DNA from: G963668435 sp963668435
GTDB lineage: Bacteria; Latescibacterota; Latescibacteria; Latescibacterales; Latescibacteraceae
Reading direction: 5' to 3'
Length of the DNA stretch: 64,000 bases
Assembly (NCBI GenBank): GCA_963668435.2
Contig: CAXXSC010000008.1
Coordinates: forward strand, 62,001-126,000
Position 1 is the first letter of the stretch, and each line of letters begins with the position of its first letter. Positions 44,224 through 52,546 of this stretch are shown here, piece after piece. The position numbers and the translations under genes are program-made. The notes beneath the pieces are model-generated. The model had not been told where the DNA came from. It ran no database searches and was given only the letters and a program-made list of their open reading frames with translations.

Positions 44224-45693
44224 TCAGACAAAACGGAGTGCACCCGCTATCGCCAGACGTCTGATCTTACAGAAATTTCGGGGCGATGTTACACCCTCGC
44301 CGGTCGGAGTCGCAATTGTGAATGCCATATAGGCCTCACCGTCATCCGGACCGTCGCCCTGTGTGCTTGAACCATTTGCCACAACAATCGTTGTATTCAT
44401 GGCGCGGGCAAATTCTGTTATTCTGTCCATATCTTTCGAGTGAATCAGGGCTGTATGGCGGAAATCATGTTCTGCCACAAGACAGGCCTCGAGACCTTCT
44501 TCGAAATTTTTCACCCTGACAACCGGCATAACCGGCATCATCTGCTCTTCATAGACAAAAACATTGTCCGCAGTTGTTTCCGCGAAGAGCATTTTAGTAC
44601 CCTCAGGAATGTTGAGCTTGATGAGATCAGCAAGGTGTTGGGCACTTCTGCCAACCATGTTCCGGTTAAGCATCAGGTGACCGGTTTTTTCGTTCTTCGT
44701 GAACGACTTTTTGCCAAGTTCGTCAAGCTGACCGCTGGTCATGCGAACCGCTCCGGCTTTTTCCATGGCGGTCATGAACCTGTCAAAGACCGAATCGACA
44801 ACAAACACCTCTTTCTCTGCAATGCAGAGAAGATTGTTGTCAAAAGCTCCGCCGGCGATGATGCTTACCGCGGCATTTTCGACATCGGCGGTCTCGTCGA
44901 TGAGGACTGGCGGGTTGCCCGGACCTGCGGCGACAACCTTCTTGTTCGTTGACATGGCGGCCTTGACAACACCTGGCCCGCCCGTGATCGAAAGCAATGG
45001 AACATCAGGATGCTTAAAGAGTATATTGGCAGTATCGATGGTCGGATTCTGAACACAAGTGAAAAGGTTCGCAGGGAAACCACCTGCAACTACCGCACGA
45101 TGGAAAATCTGCAGAGCATGCACACTGATATTCTTTGCGTTCGGATGTGGATTGAAAACGACCGTATTGCCGCCAGCAAGCATAATGATGATATTGTTCA
45201 CCATTGTCGGAACAGGGTGTGTCGAGGGCGTCACGGCACCGATAACACCAAATGGCGCAAACTCTTCCATTGCCACGCCCTTTTCGCCAGACCATGAGCG
45301 GGAAACGAGATCCTCGGTTCCGGGAGTGTTCTTGGAACAGTTCTTATGCTTTGTAACCTTATCGCGGAGATCACCCATGCCGGTTTCTTCAAAAGTCAGC
45401 TTGCTGAATTCCTCGGCATAATCTCTGGTTGTTCTTCTGAGAATCGTAATCAGGCGCTCGCGGTCTCGAATACTGAAAGGCGCGAATTCCTTAAATGCCT
45501 GTTTCGACGCCTCGATCGCGTCTTCCATAGTATCAAAAACACCGTCTCTGCCACCGAAACTCTTCTGCGGTGACGAGGGGGGCGTTGACATTCTGGGCGC
45601 AGAAACAGTTGCCGCACGCGCGCCAGAAGGCTTGGACGCCATGGAAGTCACAACCGATTCAACGATTTTTCGAATCTGCTGTTCGTCTATCAT
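44224..45693 (-). CDS. CoA-acylating aldehyde dehydrogenase (PduP-type, microcompartment)
   Basis: A 489-residue NAD-dependent aldehyde dehydrogenase that converts an aldehyde plus CoA to acyl-CoA and NADH. It matches PduP/EutE: catalytic Cys290 in NNLLCIAEKEV, the GGP and GNPPVLID motifs. The N-terminal ~20 residues (IDEQQIRKIVESVVTSMAS) form an amphipathic helix of the encapsulation-peptide type, joined by a Ser/Pro/Ala-rich linker (to ~50), which targets it into the shell. In this locus the expected substrate is L-lactaldehyde released by the aldolase. GAGG precedes ATG 45693, and it is the last gene of the operon. Confidence 0.94.
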   Translation of the reverse strand: MIDEQQIRKIVESVVTSMASKPSGARAATVSAPRMSTPPSSPQKSFGGRDGVFDTMEDAIEASKQAFKEFAPFSIRDRERLITILRRTTRDYAEEFSKLTFEETGMGDLRDKVTKHKNCSKNTPGTEDLVSRSWSGEKGVAMEEFAPFGVIGAVTPSTHPVPTMVNNIIIMLAGGNTVVFNPHPNAKNISVHALQIFHRAVVAGGFPANLFTCVQNPTIDTANILFKHPDVPLLSITGGPGVVKAAMSTNKKVVAAGPGNPPVLIDETADVENAAVSIIAGGAFDNNLLCIAEKEVFVVDSVFDRFMTAMEKAGAVRMTSGQLDELGKKSFTKNEKTGHLMLNRNMVGRSAQHLADLIKLNIPEGTKMLFAETTADNVFVYEEQMMPVMPVVRVKNFEEGLEACLVAEHDFRHTALIHSKDMDRITEFARAMNTTIVVANGSSTQGDGPDDGEAYMAFTIATPTGEGVTSPRNFCKIRRLAIAGALRFV

Positions 45694-45743
45694 GTCTTGA
45701 CCTCATTCGTTCCGGCCCCAAAGGCCGGTGGATTCATCAATGC

Positions 45744-46016
45744 TTAAAACATGCCGTCCATATCAGCATGCGGGCTTGCGATAACCTGGCTGGAAACGAC
45801 TTCGCCGAGGCGAGCTGCGGCCTCAGTGCCAGCCTCGACAGCTGCCTTGACAGCGCCAACATCGCCGCGAACCATAACCGCAACATAACCACTGCCGCTC
45901 TTACGGTAACCAAGAAGTGCGACTGACGCAGCCTTGAGCATTGTGTCAGCAGCTTCGATCGAAGCGATGAAACCACGGGTCTCGATGAATCCGATAGCTT
46001 TTCCTGTGACTGACAT
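45744..46016 (-). CDS. BMC-H shell protein (hexamer)
   Basis: A 90-residue single-BMC-domain protein (Pfam00936) forming shell hexamers. Core motifs: AIGFIETRGFIASIEAADTM, RGDVGAVKAAVEAG, and SSQVIASPH; pore loop KSGSGYV. It lies 50 bp upstream of the aldehyde dehydrogenase and 30 bp downstream of the aldolase, with AGGAG at the start. It is one of three BMC-H paralogues in the locus. Confidence 0.97.
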   Translation of the reverse strand: MSVTGKAIGFIETRGFIASIEAADTMLKAASVALLGYRKSGSGYVAVMVRGDVGAVKAAVEAGTEAAARLGEVVSSQVIASPHADMDGMF

Positions 46017-46046
46017 AATTCCTCTCCTTGTTGAAAAGTATAAGTA

Positions 46047-46820
46047 TTATTTCATTTCATCCATGATTTTTCTGGTGATCTCTTCGACTATTTCCTCATA
46101 CTCACTTTTTGTCGACATTTCACAACTTTCGGTTCCCGTGCAGGTTCCGCAGTTGGTGCAGGCACTGCCGCCGATTTTGATACCAAAATCATTTCTGAGA
46201 TCTTCGAGCTTCTTGACTTCAGGCGCACTGATCGGCTTCATTCCGCCAAGCTGGTGAGCAACAAGCGAAATATTTGCGAAATGCTCGACACGCTCCATAT
46301 TGTAATAGGCATCCATAACATCCTTACCAACAGTCATGGCGCCATGATTAGCCAGAAGAACAGCGTCATGGCAAATGATCAGTTCGGAGATGGAATCCGA
46401 AAGCTCAGTTGTCGAGGGAGTGCCGTATTGTGCCAGCGGGACCTGATCGAGCGTTATGATGATCTCGGGCAGTGTCTTGAAATCGAGCGGAATATTTGCA
46501 ACTGCGAAACCGGTCGAGATCGGGGGATGAGCATGAACAACAGCACGCTTGTCATCACGTCGCTTGTAAGCCTCAATGTGAATCTTAATCTCGGAGGAGG
46601 GTTTCAGATAGCCGCTCCTGACATTACCATCCATATCGACTTTGATAAGCATATCAGGTGACATGAATCCCTTAGAAACGCCGGTCGGAGTGGTAATGAC
46701 ATAATTGTCGTCCATCCGCATACTGATGTTACCGTCGTTGGCTGCCACCCAGTTCTTGACCCAGACACGACGTCCCACCTCGCAGATCTGCTCGCGTATT
46801 TCCCGTTCTGTAGTATTCAT
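46047..46820 (-). CDS. Class II sugar-phosphate aldolase with cysteine-rich tail and encapsulation peptide
   Basis: A 257-residue zinc aldolase of the FucA/RhaD family, which splits fuculose-1-phosphate or rhamnulose-1-phosphate into DHAP and L-lactaldehyde. Zinc and catalytic residues are visible: Glu77 (PSSEIKIH), His96 and His98 (VVHAHPP), His159 (LANHGAM). After the fold (~210) comes an insert ACTNCGTCTGTESCE with Cys221, 224, 227 and 233, in a metal-site-like spacing, and then a terminal helix (SEYEEIVEEITRKIMDEMK) with the pattern of an encapsulation peptide. The cysteine tract is unusual in this family. It is coupled to the BMC-H gene downstream. This is the signature enzyme of the microcompartment. 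Confidence 0.9.
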   Translation of the reverse strand: MNTTEREIREQICEVGRRVWVKNWVAANDGNISMRMDDNYVITTPTGVSKGFMSPDMLIKVDMDGNVRSGYLKPSSEIKIHIEAYKRRDDKRAVVHAHPPISTGFAVANIPLDFKTLPEIIITLDQVPLAQYGTPSTTELSDSISELIICHDAVLLANHGAMTVGKDVMDAYYNMERVEHFANISLVAHQLGGMKPISAPEVKKLEDLRNDFGIKIGGSACTNCGTCTGTESCEMSTKSEYEEIVEEITRKIMDEMK

Positions 46821-46865
46821 AGTTCCTAATCCATCTAATAGTTTACACAGTTTTAAATCTATATT

Positions 46866-48047
46866 TTATTGCTGCGCAAGACGTTCGGTCTCGCGTGCAA
46901 CGATTATTTCCTCATTTGTATCAAGCACAAGGGCGGCAATCGATGAGCCCTCGGCATCTATACGTTCTCCATGCTTGCTGTTAGCATCAACATCGAGTTT
47001 GAATCCCATGCATTTCAGTGGTTCCAGAACACGAGCCCTTAAATCAGCATCGTGCTGACCGGTACCACCGGTGAAACAGATTGCATCGAGGCCTTCCATC
47101 TGCATGATAAAGGCACCGATGTATGATTTTATATCGTAAATAAACTTATCCCGGGCAAGCCTGGCCCGATCGTTGCCATTGTCGATTGCCTCAATTATGT
47201 CTCTCATATCGCCCGAAACACCCGAAAGACCTTTCAGGCCGCCGTTCGATCCAAGTTCTTTGCAGACTTCTTCAATGGTCTTACCGCTCTTCCGCATGAT
47301 ATACGGTAACACAAAAATATCGATATCACCTGTACGTGCAGACTGTATAAGTCCGGTCTGAGGCGTAAATCCCATCGAGGTGTCTATCGATTTTCCATTC
47401 TTATAAGCACAGACGGAGGAAGATCCGCCGAGATGACAGGCAATAACTTTGTGATTCGCCGAATCAAGGCCGAGACGTTTCACCGTTTCGCCAGTCACAA
47501 AACGAAGCGAGGCGCCATGATAGCCGTAACGCCTGACACCATATTTCTCATACCATTCATAGGGAGCACCGTAAACCTGTGCATAATCGGGTTTATCGAC
47601 ATGGAATCCCGGCTCGAAAACGCCGACAAGCGTCTTGTCCGGCATCAGTTCGCCAAACATGCGCATCGCTGCGATATAGGCAGGATTGTGGGCAGGCGCG
47701 AGATCATTGTACTCTTCCATCGCAGTAACAACACTATCATCGATAATGACAGTGAAACTCTTTTCGCCAGCCTGTACCGCCTTGAACCCGACAGCATCAA
47801 CCACCGAAAGGTCATCGACAATTTCGGCTTTCAGGAAATCAAGTCCGTGTTTTACCGCCTCGCGCTGATTCATTACAGGAGCTTCTGATTCTGTCACGAG
47901 TTCATCCATGCCACGGTAAAAACGGGACAGAGCGTTCTCAGAACCAACCCTGTCGATATGCACCCGTGCCATGACAGACTCATCAGTCATATCAACAAGC
48001 TGAAATTTAAAAGATGTCGAACCTATATTACAGACTATGACGTTCAT
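46866..48047 (-). CDS. Divergent acetate/lactate-type kinase (AckA family)
   Basis: A 393-residue ASKHA-fold acyl kinase producing ATP from acyl-phosphate. Conserved parts include the ATP-binding GSTSFKFQL, RRYGYHGASL, CHLGGSSSVCAYKNGKSIDTS (in parts), ARTGDIDIF and the C-terminal DTNEEIIVARETERLA. Notable change: the substrate motif GHRVVHGG of AckA is GFKAVQAG here, so the usual active-site Arg91 is Lys and the His pair is lost. This fits a non-acetate substrate such as lactoyl- or propanoyl-phosphate, or reduced activity. GGGG precedes ATG 48047. It sits between the shell and the aldolase genes. Confidence 0.88.
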   Translation of the reverse strand: MNVIVCNIGSTSFKFQLVDMTDESVMARVHIDRVGSENALSRFYRGMDELVTESEAPVMNQREAVKHGLDFLKAEIVDDLSVVDAVGFKAVQAGEKSFTVIIDDSVVTAMEEYNDLAPAHNPAYIAAMRMFGELMPDKTLVGVFEPGFHVDKPDYAQVYGAPYEWYEKYGVRRYGYHGASLRFVTGETVKRLGLDSANHKVIACHLGGSSSVCAYKNGKSIDTSMGFTPQTGLIQSARTGDIDIFVLPYIMRKSGKTIEEVCKELGSNGGLKGLSGVSGDMRDIIEAIDNGNDRARLARDKFIYDIKSYIGAFIMQMEGLDAICFTGGTGQHDADLRARVLEPLKCMGFKLDVDANSKHGERIDAEGSSIAALVLDTNEEIIVARETERLAQQ

Positions 48048-48086
48048 TATTCAGCATCCCCAGTTCACTTACCCGCACAGCAGGTT

Positions 48087-48353
48087 TTACAGATCGATAT
48101 CGTCAACGATACCGAGAATATTTGCATCTGCGCCAGTCATCTCAGGAAGAAAGGCCATCGCCGATTCAGGGCCGCCTTCATAGAAGACAATATTGCCCTC
48201 GCCCGCGCCTATATAATCAAAACTGACAAACAACTCTCCGGGCTTGTCGATGTCACGTGCATCGACCTCCTCGACAATCCTGAGCTTTTTACCTTTCATT
48301 GCAGGCAACGCCGTATTTAAAACAAGCGTACCTCTGACACGACCAAGTTCCAT
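48087..48353 (-). CDS. BMC-P (EutN/CcmL) shell vertex protein
   Basis: An 88-residue pentamer-forming vertex protein. Motifs: GRVRGTLVLNTALPAM at the start, VSFDYIGAGEGNIVFYEGG and ANILGIVDDIDL at the end. BMC-P proteins cap the twelve vertices of the icosahedral shell. It is the third BMC-P of the locus, adjacent to the RpiB-like gene. Confidence 0.95.
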   Translation of the reverse strand: MELGRVRGTLVLNTALPAMKGKKLRIVEEVDARDIDKPGELFVSFDYIGAGEGNIVFYEGGPESAMAFLPEMTGADANILGIVDDIDL

Positions 48354-48404
48354 ATAAATTCACCGATCCGGTAAGGCTCCCTGATTTATCACCGGGAACT
48401 CAGG

Positions 48405-49130
48405 TTATTCCATTCCACAAAATGCCGCTATAACCGAGGCCGGATCGGAACCGGCATCGAGCACCAGCACGTTGGCACCAAAATCGACACGTGCCGCACG
48501 AGCCTCGAAATTATTCCTCACATGCGCCGCGCGAATCGCCTTGTTGCGGTTCGCGAAAATCGGCGCACCCATGCCGCTGTTCTCAACACAAATGCCAAAA
48601 GCAGCCTGCCCTGAAGCGACAGCAGATGTCAGAGCATTCACAGAAGATTCATAGGCGGCAGCACCGCAATCCTTTAAGGCAAATCCTTTACTGGACAGGA
48701 AGTTTGTGACAACAGTCCTGTCGCCTTTGAAAGCATTATCGAATGCAAGTGCCACAGTAATCTGCGGAGAAGGCATTCCCATGTTCGATTGAGTATTCAG
48801 GACTGCCACTTTATCGATCGTTATGCCGTTTGCCCGGGCATAATCGACAGCAAGAGGTGTTATCACCGCTTTCGCAGCGACCTGAATACGTGTGGAACTG
48901 ATACCTTCAAGGTCTTTCTGTGTAATAACTTTTTTGTCGCTGAGATCACTTCCGCCTGAAACTGCAGTACTCGCTTGTGACTGCGAGTAAGACATCACAG
49001 ATGGCGCAGACGGGGCCGAAGGCTGGAAAGTTTTAGCTGCGGCAGTGCCGGACGCAACCGGTATACCACGTTCAGTCAGCACTTTTTTTACTTCAGCGAT
49101 TATCGCTGCAATCAGTTTTTCGTTAGTCAT
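48405..49130 (-). CDS. RpiB-like protein with N-terminal encapsulation-like helix
   Basis: A 241-residue protein. Residues 1-22 (TNEKLIAAIIAEVKKVLTER) form an amphipathic helix like encapsulation peptides; residues 25-65 are a Ser/Ala/Pro linker. A short conserved-looking stretch KVITQKDLEGI...ITPLAVDYARANGI resembles a segment seen in other BMC cargo proteins. The remaining ~120 residues match the RpiB/LacAB isomerase fold: ANRNKAIRAAHVRNNFEARAARV, DFGANVLVLDAG. The catalytic glycine loop differs (CVENSGMG rather than CGTGIG), so activity is uncertain. It is probably encapsulated; a sugar-phosphate isomerase or a structural adaptor role are both possible. Confidence 0.8.
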   Translation of the reverse strand: MTNEKLIAAIIAEVKKVLTERGIPVASGTAAAKTFQPSAPSAPSVMSYSQSQASTAVSGGSDLSDKKVITQKDLEGISSTRIQVAAKAVITPLAVDYARANGITIDKVAVLNTQSNMGMPSPQITVALAFDNAFKGDRTVVTNFLSSKGFALKDCGAAAYESSVNALTSAVASGQAAFGICVENSGMGAPIFANRNKAIRAAHVRNNFEARAARVDFGANVLVLDAGSDPASVIAAFCGME

Positions 49131-49145
49131 GACTTCTCATTCCCT

Positions 49146-49421
49146 TTATCGTTCCACGCCGCTGACGTCGTCGATTATACCGCAAAGCCATGCCCTCTGC
49201 GGCACGTCAGGATTGTTAAACATCTCCTGTGATCCGATTCCATCCCAGTTGAGTATCACCCGGTCGCCTTTTCCAGCTCCGGTGAAATCAACAACTATCT
49301 GCGGACGGCCCTGGGGATTCCCGGCGGCATCGAGGACCTGAACGACCATGAGTTTCCTGCCAGTCAGACAAGGATGTTTCACAGTCGAAGTCACACTGCC
49401 GAGTACTATTGCCTCTCTCAT
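49146..49421 (-). CDS. BMC-P (EutN/CcmL) shell vertex protein
   Basis: A 91-residue vertex protein with EAIVLGSVTSTVKHPCLTGRK at the start (in parts: EAIVLGSVTSTV), VVDFTGAGKGDRVILNWDG and WLCGIIDDVSGV at the end. ATG 49421 is preferred to the upstream ATG because AGGTGG lies about 8 nt before it. It starts 16 bp after the PduT-like gene's end region (71 bp) and precedes the RpiB-like gene by 15 bp. Confidence 0.95.
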   Translation of the reverse strand: MREAIVLGSVTSTVKHPCLTGRKLMVVQVLDAAGNPQGRPQIVVDFTGAGKGDRVILNWDGIGSQEMFNNPDVPQRAWLCGIIDDVSGVER

Positions 49422-49492
49422 TACGATGCCACCTGAATAATAAGTTCGTTTCTTTACATCAATCTTCACATCAAAATCGATTGAGTATTTCG

Positions 49493-50050
49493 TTACCCCA
49501 CAAGATGCCGTATCAGGTCACGATTGACCGACGGTATAACAGTCGAGGCTATCAGAACACCGCTGTCCTTAATTCCCTCGAGAGCTGCATCCATAGCAGA
49601 CTGCACATCCTGGACCATCCCTGTAATGATAACATAGGATTTCCCGGCAAGGCCCTTGCCCAGCCGAAGCTCCACAATCCCCACATCGGCGGATTTCACC
49701 ATGGTATCGGAAGCTATGATCGTCGCAGTCATTGTCATGGTCTCAAAGACACCGATAGCATCGCCGATGTTCGAGACATCTGAACCGTACAGAGCAGATA
49801 TCACACGTTCATCCACCCTGGGCGCAATAAGAGAGTCAAGAAACTGGAAATCTGCCATGGCATGAGCGATATCGACCGCCTCTTTCACCGCACCGACATC
49901 ACCGGTAAACATTATCTGATAACGGCCGGGGCAGTTTGGCGCCGAAAGAAGTATTTCAATCGCACAGTTCTTCGAAATGCGGTCGGCGACTTCGATGCCT
50001 TTCGCAACACTGATGTACTCGAGAAATCCCACACAGAGATTCGATGACAT
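49493..50050 (-). CDS. BMC-T shell protein, PduT-like with pore cysteine
   Basis: A 185-residue tandem-BMC-domain trimer. Domain 1 (1-~90) carries the pore-loop sequence APNCPGRYQIMFTGDVGAV with Cys40 in the place of the PduT cysteine that binds a [4Fe-4S] cluster at the threefold axis; domain 2 covers ~95-185. Such a trimer can pass electrons across the shell, in keeping with the PduS-like gene immediately upstream (64 bp). The start has only a weak ribosome-binding site. Confidence 0.95.
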   Translation of the reverse strand: MSSNLCVGFLEYISVAKGIEVADRISKNCAIEILLSAPNCPGRYQIMFTGDVGAVKEAVDIAHAMADFQFLDSLIAPRVDERVISALYGSDVSNIGDAIGVFETMTMTATIIASDTMVKSADVGIVELRLGKGLAGKSYVIITGMVQDVQSAMDAALEGIKDSGVLIASTVIPSVNRDLIRHLVG

Positions 50051-50114
50051 AGTCGATACTCAATTCTTAATTCTAATTTCAAAAATGACAATCAGCAGAT
50101 TCATGATTTATGCT

Positions 50115-51485
50115 CTATGAGCCAGTGATTACAATCGCATTTTCATCGACAGCACTTACTAAGCCATCAATTGATGCGTGAATCCTTGCGCTGAGCTTGC
50201 CCTCGGGAATATCACCTATACAATCGCCTGTTTTGACAAGATCGCCAACTTTAACCAACAGCTTAGCTGGGGCACCGATGTGCTGTCTGAGCGAAATCCG
50301 CACCGTTTTCGGCACGAATGAACCAAGCGCTTTGAAATCAGTATGACCGAGATATGGTTCAAGTCCGAGTTTCCGCGCATAGGTCAAAGCCGAAACTTTA
50401 CGGTATTCAAACATGGGACTCTCGTGAGTCTCCATTTTCGACATATCGAATTTTCGGCCGGAACGTATTATTGCAGCCTTGATCATGGCAAAAATCTTGT
50501 TCGGCGAAAGACCGAAGATGCAAGCGTACTGCTCACATATACCACACTGGCAACAGAGTATGGACTCGAAAACCATACGCTCGGTGAATTCGTCCAAGTT
50601 GCCACTTTCGATCTTTGCGATAATCTCGTCAATATGCCAGGAATAGGATGTTATCTTCGCCGGAGAAATCGGATGACCAAGTGCGTTTCTCGGGCAGTTG
50701 ATCGTACACTCCTGACAGGTACAGCACATTTTCGCTTTCTGTTTCGTCACCCTTACCGGCTGTCGTTTCAGCCTGATCATCGTGTGATCGGCCGGCAAGA
50801 CAATAATACCGCCGATCGTCTTAGTGATAACATCATCCGGACTGCCAATAGGCCCCATTATAGGACCACCGAGGATAACCTCGTATGGATGCACAGCAGG
50901 ACCACCGGCATAATCAATAAGATCACCGACACGGGTACCAACAGGCACCTCAACCGTGACAGGTGAGGAAACTTCACCTCCAACTGTCACGATCCTGTTT
51001 GTAACAGGGTCGCCATCCGCCGCTCGTGCGATATTCATGAGCGTTATCACGTTACTGACAGTGACACCGCACATAAAAGGTATACCACCCGGCGGCACAA
51101 CACGTCCTGTCACCTGTCGTACGAGTACCATTTCATCACCGGCAGGATAATAATTGCCGAGAACCGCCACAGAAATCGCAGGTTTATCAGCTATTACCCT
51201 TTCAATCGCGGCAATGGCCCCCGTATTTTTATTCTTGATCGCGATGAAACCACGCTCGGCTCCGACCTCTGCCATGGCGAGCTCGAGACCGCGCACAATC
51301 AGTTCGGGATTCCGCTCCATGCTGTGACGGTCCGATTCGAGAATCGGTTCGCACTCCGCACCGTTGGCGATAAAAGTATCGACCTTATTGGTGAGTTTTG
51401 CATGTGTCGGAAAACCGGCACCACCGGCCCCGACAATGCCAGCATCCCTGACAGCGGTCACAATATCGCAAGAGGTCGCCTTCAC
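50115..51485 (-). CDS. PduS-like Fe-S/SLBB flavoprotein (RnfC-like)
   Basis: A 456-residue NADH-oxidising electron-transfer protein. The N-terminal half has the RnfC/Nqo1-type NADH/FMN fold (GAGGAGFPTHAK, NGAECEP), followed by an SLBB domain. Two 4Fe-4S motifs are seen: CxxCxxCxxxCP with Cys254, 257, 260 and 264, and a second set at Cys311, 314, 317 and 322. GTG 51485 is chosen because GGAAGGA lies 8 nt upstream, four bases after the BMC-P stop; a longer ATG start would overlap that gene. Likely role: reoxidise NADH from the aldehyde dehydrogenase and hand electrons to the PduT-like shell protein. Confidence 0.9.
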   Translation of the reverse strand: MKATSCDIVTAVRDAGIVGAGGAGFPTHAKLTNKVDTFIANGAECEPILESDRHSMERNPELIVRGLELAMAEVGAERGFIAIKNKNTGAIAAIERVIADKPAISVAVLGNYYPAGDEMVLVRQVTGRVVPPGGIPFMCGVTVSNVITLMNIARAADGDPVTNRIVTVGGEVSSPVTVEVPVGTRVGDLIDYAGGPAVHPYEVILGGPIMGPIGSPDDVITKTIGGIIVLPADHTMIRLKRQPVRVTKQKAKMCCTCQECTINCPRNALGHPISPAKITSYSWHIDEIIAKIESGNLDEFTERMVFESILCCQCGICEQYACIFGLSPNKIFAMIKAAIIRSGRKFDMSKMETHESPMFEYRKVSALTYARKLGLEPYLGHTDFKALGSFVPKTVRISLRQHIGAPAKLLVKVGDLVKTGDCIGDIPEGKLSARIHASIDGLVSAVDENAIVITGS

Positions 51486-51489
51486 GTGA

Positions 51490-51801
51490 TCAGTCCTTCC
51501 GATAAACCAGGGCCGCATCGACCGATATGGAGTCAATAATTCCGCTAATGATACCGTCAGTCGGTATTGTTGCGGTAATATCAGTCATACGGGCGCTTGA
51601 TCCCTGGACAATCATGACAATTTCGCCTCTGCCCGCTCCGATGGGATCATTGACAACCAGTGTTGATCCGGTCGGCTGAATTTCGCATCCTTCGGTAGAA
51701 TTGTTGACATTCATGACCTCAACCAGAAGGAATTTCTGGCCGGACAATTTGTCTACTTTCACCGAAGATACGATTTCACCGATTACTTTCGCGACTACCA
51801 C
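51490..51801 (-). CDS. BMC-P (EutN/CcmL) shell vertex protein
   Basis: A 103-residue vertex protein, slightly long because of a C-terminal VDAALVYRKD tail. Motifs: VAKVIGEIVSSVKVDKLSGQK at the start (in parts: AKVIGEIVSSV), NDPIGAGRGEIVMIVQGSSAR and GIISGIIDSISV near the end. It starts at GTG 51801 with GAGG as ribosome-binding site and lies between the long BMC-H and PduS genes. Confidence 0.94.
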   Translation of the reverse strand: MVVAKVIGEIVSSVKVDKLSGQKFLLVEVMNVNNSTEGCEIQPTGSTLVVNDPIGAGRGEIVMIVQGSSARMTDITATIPTDGIISGIIDSISVDAALVYRKD

Positions 51802-51819
51802 GATTCAACCTCGTTTCAC

Positions 51820-52188
51820 TTAGACACCGGGATTCGGCTTGTTATCTGCTTTCTTGGGAGCTTCTTTAGCCGCTGCCGTTTTACGTGCCTGCACCTTACC
51901 TTTCGGCTTTTCAGACTTGATGTCATCAGTCAGAATAGCCGCGAGATCGTCATGAGGACGTGCGATCACCTGAGCGCTGACAACTTCTCCGATTGACGAG
52001 GCGGAACCGGCGGCTGCATCCACTGCAGCCTTGACTGCCGCAACATCACCAGTGATAATGACCGCGACAAGGCCGCTGCCGGGTAGTTTCTGCCCGACAA
52101 GGGAGACATTTGCGGATTTCAAAGCAGAATCAGCCGCTTCGGCCGCTGCGACAAAACCGCGGGTCTCAATAAATCCAAGAGCTTTCAT
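51820..52188 (-). CDS. BMC-H shell protein with basic C-terminal extension
   Basis: A 122-residue hexameric shell protein: a normal BMC domain to about residue 88 (ALGFIETRGFVAAAEAADSA, pore LPGSGLV, AQVIARPHDDL) plus a 34-residue tail rich in Lys and Ala (KSEKPKGKVQARKTAAAKEA), with no predicted fold. It is coupled to the BMC-H gene upstream by 21 bp. The tail could bind cargo, nucleic acid or the shell's outside; see the findings. Confidence 0.95.
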   Translation of the reverse strand: MKALGFIETRGFVAAAEAADSALKSANVSLVGQKLPGSGLVAVIITGDVAAVKAAVDAAAGSASSIGEVVSAQVIARPHDDLAAILTDDIKSEKPKGKVQARKTAAAKEAPKKADNKPNPGV

Positions 52189-52209
52189 AGTAATTCCTCC
52201 GGGGCGTTC

Positions 52210-52476
52210 TTACTTGAACATGACATCGATTTCGTCGTGAGGCCTCGGGATAACGTGCGAAGAGATGAACTCACCAGCGCTCTTTGCAACCTCGGTGCCA
52301 GCCTCAACGGCAGCCTTGACAGAACCGACATCGCCGGTGATGACTGTCGTTACGAAACCACCGCCGATAGTGACCTGTTTCAGAAGCTCGACACTTGCGC
52401 TTTTCAGCATGGCGTCGGTTGCAACTGCAAGACCGGTGAAACCGCGAGTCTCAATAAGACCAATTGCCTTATTCAT
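52210..52476 (-). CDS. BMC-H shell protein (hexamer)
   Basis: An 88-residue shell protein with AIGLIETRGFTGLAVATDAM, GDVGSVKAAVEAG and SHVIPRPHDE; pore loop TIGGGFV. It follows PduL by 70 bp, with GGAGG as ribosome-binding site. Together with the two other BMC-H paralogues it builds the facets of the shell. Confidence 0.97.
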   Translation of the reverse strand: MNKAIGLIETRGFTGLAVATDAMLKSASVELLKQVTIGGGFVTTVITGDVGSVKAAVEAGTEVAKSAGEFISSHVIPRPHDEIDVMFK

Positions 52477-52546
52477 GATTTCAAACCTCCGTAAAGTGAG
52501 TATGGTTGTTACTTCAATGTGTGATTTTCTCTTTTATTACCGTGAA

